Source: Xiphophorus maculatus
Taxonomy: Eukaryota > Chordata > Actinopteri > Cyprinodontiformes > Poeciliidae
NCBI RefSeq assembly: GCF_002775205.1
Contig: NC_036460.1
Span: 1,618,056 to 1,682,055 of the forward strand
Length of the DNA stretch: 64,000 bases
Direction: 5' to 3'
The notes below the pieces were generated by a model. The model did not search any database. It was given only the letters and a program-made list of their open reading frames with translations, and was not told the DNA's origin. Positions 56,037-64,000 of the stretch are shown here, in pieces; the stretch's first letter is position 1, and every line of letters begins with the position of its first letter. The translations under genes and the position numbers were made by a program.

Positions 56037-59000
56037 CTAGACGTCGCGGCGGATCAGGTGGTTCTTGTCGGGTTCTAGGAACTCGTCCAGCAGAGCGTCC
56101 GTCACCTTCCGGAGTTCGTCCTCCAGCTGGGACACGTCGCTGCGGGACGGAGAGACATCAGTGATGTCACAGAGGCCCCGCCCACACCTGTGATGACATA
56201 AATCCTCAGCTGACCTTTCTCCCGGTGCAGCACAGAACTCAGTGTAATACTTGATCTTTGGCTCGGTACCGCTCGTCCGCAGCGTTGCCACGACGCCGTT
56301 CTGCAGCGTGAAGGTGATCATCTGACTGCTCCTGGAAACAGGAAGTACCTGTCGGAGGAATCAAGAGTTACAGCAAACAGCTTCCTGCTTCAGATTAAAC
56401 TTCCTGGAAGTTTAATCAGAACCACCTCGGATCAGAACTGAAACCCCTCCAGCAGAACCAGAATCTGAGACGGAGCTTCGCCGAGTCCAGAGAAGGCTTT
56501 AGGACGTCAACAAGAGTCCGACCACTTTCAGAACCAGGTTCTGAAATGACTTCAAAAACAACCAACAGATTCTGCCTGGTTGTTGTTTTCTGGTGAGACT
56601 GTGAGTTAAAACCCGACAACACCCCATGATCCAACAGAACCTCCTGCAGCACCAGTAACTCAGCCTAGTCTAATGTTGCTTTATGGGGGAATTTTTCTGC
56701 CATAATCCAAGAGCACACATTTTCAGTCTGAAAGCAGGATTTGATGTCTTCTGCTCTCAAAACTTTTAATACTTTTACTTACATTTTTATTTTGAAAGCA
56801 GGACTTCATATTTTTCTTCTCAAACCTTATGGCAGAAAAAATCCCCATGTTGCTTTAGTTTAGGAGTCTAACTTCAGTTCTTGAAGTCTGGTGTCCTGGA
56901 GCCTCCCTGATCAAACACACCTGAACCAAACGGCTAAATTTATTTTTGACCACTGGTGGCCTCACTTATGCTAACATGCTAATGCTCTAAGCTTGTTTTT
57001 GATTTTAGGATTTGCTAATTTTGAAAACCTTTAACACACTTAGTAAATAACTAAATAAATCTTTCTGGATGAATTCTAAAACAAAATTTACTTGACAGTT
57101 TTGTAAACATTCAGTTGAATAAAGTTAGACATTGGCTGCAGAGTTAGCTCATTTTGAGACGCGTCCAACACACAAGAACCAAGCAGCTAGAAGCAAGTAG
57201 CCTCTTTACCAATCGTGGTAAAGATCGTGGGCACTCTTAAGCTGCCATTATCATAGAGGAGCTAATTTTTCTTTGCACTTTTGCAAATTTTGAAACCAGT
57301 TTGTGGACTTGGTTCTCTAGCTAAATTAATTTTAAATTAATTTTTCCAGTTACATTCTAAAGTGGTAATTTACTTGACTGGTTAGCAAACTTTCAGGTGA
57401 ATACAATTTGACATCTAGAACAGAGTTAGCAAAATAGACAAGTATAAGGTCTGTTCCAAAGACTCAACCATTTAGACATGTAATGACAGATTTGACCCTG
57501 CTGAGGGCGATATGCTATGTTGTAGAATGTCCTACCATAGAGGCAGAGTGGGTACAAACGTGATTTCAGCTTCTGCTGAGTACCATGTTGGTGTAGCCGC
57601 TGGTCCAACCATGTTTTTAGAGAGTGGTGCCCATTGCTGCTCTTTACCAGGCAGTCCTGCTGATCCATCTTTGGGATTCAGAAGTACTGAAGCAGAGACC
57701 TTAGTGACCCGTATTTAATGGTTCTTCATCAGTCTGTGAAAGTCCAACCGCAGCATTTTATCATACTGAGGTTTGAACTGAGGTGATTTTAGGAAAACAC
57801 TGATTTGTAAACTGTAAAACATGCAATGAACACTGACTCCAGGAACCAGGATATGATCAGAACCTCCCCAGTGGAAGAAGAAGAGCTGCTCTCACTGATC
57901 TGAGGTCGGGCCGGCTGCTGTCGTATCCCGTGGTTACGTCCCTGACGTGGACAATCCGAATGCCGCCGCACGTCTTTGGATACAAGTCGTCTCCGGCAAA
58001 GTTCCTGATCCGGCTGAAGATCCTCTGGATGGTGGGGGGGTCGTTACAGGTGACGTATGAGGTCTTGGACATGTGGTAACCATACCTGTAGACAGGAAGT
58101 GACAAAAAACTACACTGTCAAAATAAGATAATAAAACGGACCTCAAACACCAATGTTTCAAACAGAACAACCTACTTCAGAGTCAAAATAAAGTTAAATT
58201 TAAAATAGATAAGCACTTTCTTAAACCTTTATACTTGAGTCCCTGAAGTATAAAAGGTTAGAGTTAATGTCAAATATGAATTTCACTCATACTGGCCATT
58301 ATGATGCTGATCCTTAATAAGAAATATTCCAAGCGTAATTTTTTAATGTTTGTCGATTATTCAGGTAATTTTCTTACTGCTTTGAAACCCCGTTGTTAAT
58401 GTTTATGTTGCAGCGGCTGATGACTGAACTGAGATCAGACGTGTTGCTGTTTGCCACCATCTGGTGGTGAAACGTACGTTCTGGTAAACCGAAGCTCTTT
58501 GTATTTTTACACCTCAGCCCTCCAACCTGCTGCGTCCTACAGTCTCTTACGTCCGGTAGATGTTTTGAAGCTGCTGGTTCAGACTCAACTTCCTGGTCTG
58601 CAGGTACGCCGCCATTTCGGCCACGACCACGGCCGCACTGACGCCATCTTTCTCAGGAACAATGCTGCCACAGAGGAAACCTGCAGACAGCGACTTTGAC
58701 TGAGTCAGATTGTTTTACAGTTTGAACACATCTTTTTGTGCACAGAATGAAACATAAAAAGAAGCCAGAAGAGACTTTATGTAGCAGCCTGTTCTGAGGT
58801 GTAGTTCTGCTAATCTGCCAGTAGGTGTCACCACTTCAGCTGGTTAAGCTTCTTACTTAATTTTTTTTAATTTAATGAAAATTAGAACATGGCTGGTAAA
58901 CTTTAATTAATTAAATTTTGAGTAACAAAAGTTTCCTTTGTGAAAATAGCTTGTCTTAAAAAAACAGAAAAAAAAACAGGAAATGTCTTTAAGTTGGATA

Positions 59001-62000
59001 CTAGAAAAGCGTAGTGTTTATAGTGCCACCTACTGACGGATTAATGCAACTACAAGTTGATTCAGTTGGACTCAAAGGTGGTACTGAAATGAAATATTGT
59101 GTTATGCTGGCTTCAAATGGCAAGAATTTAAAATTGTCGGGTGATTTTCAAAGATAAGAAACCTTAGCTATAACAGGTTTGGTTTTACAGTGTGTGGTAT
59201 TCAGGCACACAAACTGATTTCACTCAACAACATTCAGCCGTCAGACGGGAAATCTTTCAAAACTTCTTGAAACCAAACATGAATTTAGAGAAAACAAACA
59301 TGGCCAGGAAGAAGAAGCAACGGCGAAAGTTAGTGGACGATATTTTACAGTGAACGTCTTGGATGATCCGACTTCCACTGGACTTTCTGTTGCACCATGG
59401 AAGCTGTTTTGTTTATCGAGCCAAGACAATCCAACATGTTGAATATCCAGGCTTTTAGATCGGACAAGTCCTAACGTCCTTCTGGGTGGACAGGATCACT
59501 CTGAACACATGGCAGGCGTGTCTCTTAAGATTGTTGGAATTGGAAAATCTGGACAAATTTGCCATGAAAATCTTGCTGTGTGAATTAGGCTTTACATCAA
59601 AGTCTGGTTGTAATGCATTTAGCAACAGAACGCAGTAACAGTCACTCATCAACAAGTGGTAGCAGTGAGCTTATCAGGGTCTTGGTTCTGATTGGACCAT
59701 CGATGATTCTGGGAGCCACACAAACAGAGACTTAAAGGGACAGCAGACCATCAAAGTTCTCACCTATAGACTCTTCGAAGGCAAATATGACCCTGTTTCC
59801 GGTTTTGGAGAGCTCATGGATTCTGTTCCCGATCCACTTGAAGCCAGGAAGAGTTTCCTGTTGGAGAACAGATGTCACAAGTTTGTTTCTGCAGAGATCC
59901 GTCAGATGAGCAAGTCACCTTCATCTTTTACTGACCTCAAAGTGGAAGCCCTCGATTCGAGCGAAGGCCTGCAGGATCTTGGACGACACGGTGGTGGCCA
60001 ACATGTAGATGCTGTTGGTGTCCGCTGGGTCCGGATGGCTCTCCTTCCAGTTGAAGAACATCCACCATCCCAACAGGGCAGCCAACTCGTTTCCTGAGAA
60101 CACCTTCCACCCACACCTGCAACTCAGAGCAGACCCAAATAACCTGCTGGGTGAACCCCTCTAGGCTTCCCCTGCAGGATGGGGGTCTAACTGCAGTGAG
60201 CGCCACGTACCCGTCAGACCGCTCGGCCACGGCCAGCCGGTCAGCGTCGGGGTCAGTTGCTAGGACGATCCGAGCGTTTTCCCGCTCGGCCAGGAGGAGC
60301 GAGAGCTCCTGGAAAACAGATGAGGATAATAAACATGGAGCAAACCCAAGAAGTTCTGACTCCACAGAGATCCAGGTTACCAGGACAGACTGTCCCTCCT
60401 CTGGGTTTGGGCAGCGAACAGAGGAGAAGTTTGGGTCGGGGTCTTTCTGCTCAGGGACGGGAACGGGCGGGGCGAAGCCGAACACCCGGAAGGCCTGCTG
60501 GACAAAGTCGTGACCGACTCCGTGGAAGGACGAGTGGACGAACTTTAACGTGCAGCTCCTGTTCAGATCTCTGGAAAACACAGAACAGCTTCAAGGGCTC
60601 AGGAAGTTATTGGGGGAAATCAGAGGGAGGAAACAAGAAGTTACCTGTGGAAGCAGAGGGAAGTTAGATCATCCATATAGCAGCTGTTGATTTGGGTCAG
60701 GGGGTCGGTCCTCAGCGAACTGCGGTTCACCAGCGCTTCGTCCCAGCAGGAGGCGCTCCAGGGCTCCAGCTGCTCCTCTATACAGCGCAGCACCTCCTTA
60801 TCATGAGGGGAGGCGATCTGGGCGCCGCTACACCAGTACACCTGCAGGGGGAGACAGAAACACGCTGGAACTCCAGATGGTTCAGATCCACAGAGCATGA
60901 GGTTCTGGATCCGGATCAGACGGATTCATTAAGCCACATCTAAAGGTTTCTGCGCAGGACAGACTCTTGGGACCGGATGAGCCTGCAGGAGGTTGTGTTT
61001 GGTTTGAGTGATCCGTCAGCCTGACCTTGTAACCGTTGTCCTCTTTGGGATTGTGTGACGCAGTGATCATCACTCCAGACGCGGCTCCCAGTCTCTTCAC
61101 AGCGTAAGGCTGGGAAACAAAACGTGGAAATAAACAGTTTGTTAAAGAGACATCTCAGAAAGTTTTCACAGCTTTCAACAGACTTCCTGTTTTTACAGCA
61201 GAATCTGCAGAGAATCTAATTCCTCAGCATCCGATCTGAGATGTTTTACTGATGTTTACATCAATAAAACATGTTTTGTTTCATCAGTACAAGAAACAAA
61301 ACTCCAAAAAAAGCTAATTTATACCAACCCACACATTTAATAACAGCAGGAAGATTTATTACGGATATTTCAACATAAAGTACCAAAAGAAATATTCACT
61401 TTCCTGGAAGTTTTACCTTTTTATTGCCTTTATAAATCAGTCAAGATCAACAACATTTTGGCTTTTTTTATTTTTAAAAAAAAATTGTATCAAAGCAAAA
61501 ACTGATTTATACAAAAATAATGTTAAATAAATAAAAAATATGCAACATGAAATAATTATTTAACTGTGACTGATCTAATTCAGCAGAGGTCCAGTCAGTT
61601 GGTGCTCGGAGTCTCACACTGAGTGGATTAAATACTCACTGAAAGGGTTCAATATTTATGGAATCATTTATTTTATGTTACACATTTTTATCTGACTTCA
61701 ATTATTTTCTAGAAATCCATTTTCACTTTGACTTTAAAAAATTATGTTGATTATGATTGATTAGTAAATGAGCTAAAAAGATAAAACATCCCAGGAGGTG
61801 AATACTTTTAATCAGCACAGAATGAGATCAAACTGAGCGCGCTCAGACTGCTATTGTTTATGCACCATGGACCTGTTTAAACAGCAGAATATTCCTTCAA
61901 CAGTAACAACATGTCTGCAGGAAGTGATGTCATCGAGCTTTCTCACCACATAAGGAGTGGGGACGAACGAGGAGAAGAGATGGACAGGAACGTCTCTGCT

Positions 62001-62624
62001 GAGCATCACTGCAGCCGTCAGCTTGGCCAGCCTGGGACGCACAAACACACAGAGACCTGGGTCAGGAAGTAGGACACGTCCAGGGGACGCACTTCCTGTT
62101 ACACTTCCTGTCTGGGTACCGTTCCATCTCTGTATCAAATCCCTGGAAACAAAACCAACTCCAGAGTTCCTGCTGTTCACCTCTGACTGCTGCAGCCGCT
62201 CTCCTCCTGACCTCTGGTGTCGTATCCAACGACGACGCCCCGGCTGCTGAGGTCAGCAAAACACCTGCACAGGTACGCATGAAGGCCCTGAAAGGGGCGG
62301 AGCAACTGGTCAGATGGACAGGAACGGGACCAGTTATACTGGTCTGCAACCAGTATGAAACAGTACTTATTGGTGTAGTAACTGGTCTGGATCCTGACTA
62401 GGTTGGTTTTACTGGTCTGCAGCCTGATTGGACTGGTGCATGAACTGGTGAGTAACCTGTGAGGACTGGATGACGGTGAGGTCGTTGATCCGGTTGAATC
62501 CGGCTCCCATCGGGGCTCTGAGTCCGGCCGTACCGAAGCTCATCCGGCTGCAGAGTCTGGACCGCAGGTCCTCCAGGCGACCCGCCGCCACCAGAGACTC
62601 CACCTGAGCCCGAGTCCATTTGTT
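56037..62624 (-). CDS. Glucose-1,6-bisphosphate synthase (PGM2-like 1), 5' end missing
   Basis: Exons, 5' to 3': 62457-62624, 62181-62287, 61947-62031, 61026-61109, 60645-60841, 60381-60570, 60211-60308, 59936-60116, 59764-59857, 58551-58680, 57864-58085, 56215-56331, 56037-56139. All have GT-AG ends and phases agree; lengths sum to 1,776 bases, 591 residues plus stop. Vertebrate PGM2L1 is about 620 residues, so about 30 N-terminal residues are in an exon not found. It belongs to the alpha-D-phosphohexomutase family. Seen are the phosphoserine loop [13 protein letters not shown] (61026-61109), the metal loop TDPDADR (60211-60308), the sugar loop FAFEESIG (59764-59857) and [12 protein letters not shown] (56215-56331). 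PGM2L1 makes glucose-1,6-bisphosphate from glucose-1-phosphate with 1,3-bisphosphoglycerate, in cytosol. Local wording ([26 protein letters not shown]) matches PGM2L1 rather than PGM2. The exon 57864-58085 adds a few residues before SSQMITF compared with mammals. Confidence 0.93.
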
Positions 62625-64000
62625 CTACAGAAAATGAACACAAACTGCTGATCCAACACAGACTGATGACACCCAGTTCAGAATAATGTTCTGACCAGTT
62701 TAGGTTAACTGGCTTTAGCTGGACCCAAACCAGCTGTAATCTGGTTCTGGTTTCTGACTGCTTCCTTTCTGATTGGACTTTTTCAGCTCTGAGGATCAAG
62801 TTAGAAATGGAGGGAAGCTTTTCCCAGCTGCTGACATTTACAGAGCAGGTCACAGTGACCTTTAACCCACAGAGCTCTGACTGCAGGAGGAGGCCGGCTG
62901 GACATCAGGGAATAAATCAGGAGTTTAATTTGGTCTCATTACGTAATCTGGTTTAAAGTATGTAACTTTTATAAAACACATTTTGTTAAATATTTGTTGA
63001 AACGGTCACTATGTATAGTATGACACATAATTTGTGGAAAAAATAAAAAATAAATAAATTGTCCTGCTCTGCCTTTACCCAGTGCTAACTACAAACAACC
63101 AATCAGAGCCAGGAGGAGCGTCTTCGCACTGTCAATCATCCTTGTGTATGTGTAGTTAGCATGGCCACTGATTACAGTGCATAAATGAGTTTTTGTGCCA
63201 TTAGCACATCGAGCAGCGAGTTTGACTTGCAGCGCTAAGCTCCTCCTCCTGGCCGTGTTGGCTGGTTGTTGTCAGGAGTGGGTGGAGGAGGTGGATGTTA
63301 TCACAGATTATCTGTCTCATATTACACTGTCAGGACATGGTGATAGTCTAATACATAAACGTTTTTGTTTTTTAATTACATTCTGCAGCTTTAGCAGCAA
63401 CAACTGCTTTTATTTCATCTACACCATTAAGTCCTTCTGTCATGTGTGCTGATGAGTTTGAAGAACATGAATCTATTTATTTTGTTCATCCTAAACGATA
63501 ACTGGACCCTCTGCAGACCCGAGGTCCTCTGATGGAATGACAACATGGACTTGCAGCAGGAAGTTATCACATTAACCCACCTCTCAATCAGCCTCTGATG
63601 GGGCTGGAGCTCCAGGTTCCAGGCTGGAGCTGAGGATGGTAATAAGTCCAAACACTGGGCCTTTCATGACTCAAACAGCTTAGCTGCTACCTGATTACCC
63701 ACACATTGTTTAATCTGCTGTTCCCACTAACCCTGATGAGCCCTAACTCAGATCCCCCATGTTCAGACCCAGAGGTTTAGCTTTCTTAGCCCACAGACTG
63801 AAACAATCAGAACCAGCAGTGCTGTCTGCGAGTTTTCTGTATTAACCTGATGTGAGGATAAATTCGGCATACATTGTTTCAGATCAGGAATGTCCGTTCA
63901 ACAGTGATCTCATCTTTCTTAACCTCTTATTTAAACGCACTAAAGAACACCAATTACAGTTCTGACTTCAAGTGTTTCTATTATAGAAAATAAATGCGCC
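62625..64000. other. Probably pgm2l1 intron or upstream region
   Basis: No coding exon recognised. The pgm2l1 exon that contains the ATG should lie here or beyond the window. No other gene or element is supported. Confidence 0.4.

Overview
The window is vertebrate nuclear DNA and almost certainly from a ray-finned (teleost) fish. Single-exon odorant receptor genes of the fish type, GT-AG introns, a Tx1/L1-like LINE, hAT transposons with 8-bp target duplications, a tRNA-derived SINE and fish-type palindromic MITEs all point that way. Nothing prokaryotic, viral-genomic or CRISPR-like was seen. Species cannot be fixed from the sequence.

Layout. (1) 0.6-33 kb is an odorant receptor (OR) cluster on both strands. 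It has one receptor split by a nearly full-length LINE (651-6561, minus), a tandem pair (13386-14324 and 16682-17611, minus), an inverted pair (21021-21944 plus and 23985-24917 minus), one more minus-strand receptor (28083-29036), and an intact inverted paralogue of the split gene (32084-33028, plus). Several copies are mosaics of near-identical and diverged blocks, as expected from gene conversion. (2) 33-42 kb is rich in mobile elements: two copies of one hAT family (the first lies in the last codons of the OR and supplies its stop codon), a BED-finger hAT nested in an older repeat, and a decayed, 5'-truncated endogenous retrovirus on the minus strand. (3) 42.8-50.8 kb holds a minus-strand membrane receptor gene: signal peptide, a short SRCR exon, three copies of an SRCR-A/SRCR-B exon pair, an Ig-like domain, a transmembrane helix and a short tail. 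The exon pairs sit in a tandem repeat with an exact 1,384-bp period. (4) 52-54 kb has an OR 3' relic and another OR gene (53207-54148, plus). (5) 56.0-62.6 kb holds 13 exons of the minus-strand pgm2l1 gene (glucose-1,6-bisphosphate synthase); its first exon was not found.

The ORs are chemosensory GPCRs of the olfactory epithelium, the SRCR-Ig protein is probably an immune or scavenger surface receptor, and pgm2l1 is a cytosolic metabolic gene; they are neighbours, not a pathway. The most informative signals are evolutionary: a LINE insertion with its empty site still visible in a paralogue, a transposon-donated stop codon, patchwork OR conversion, and exon-pair amplification in the SRCR gene. 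I found no convincing new molecular system.
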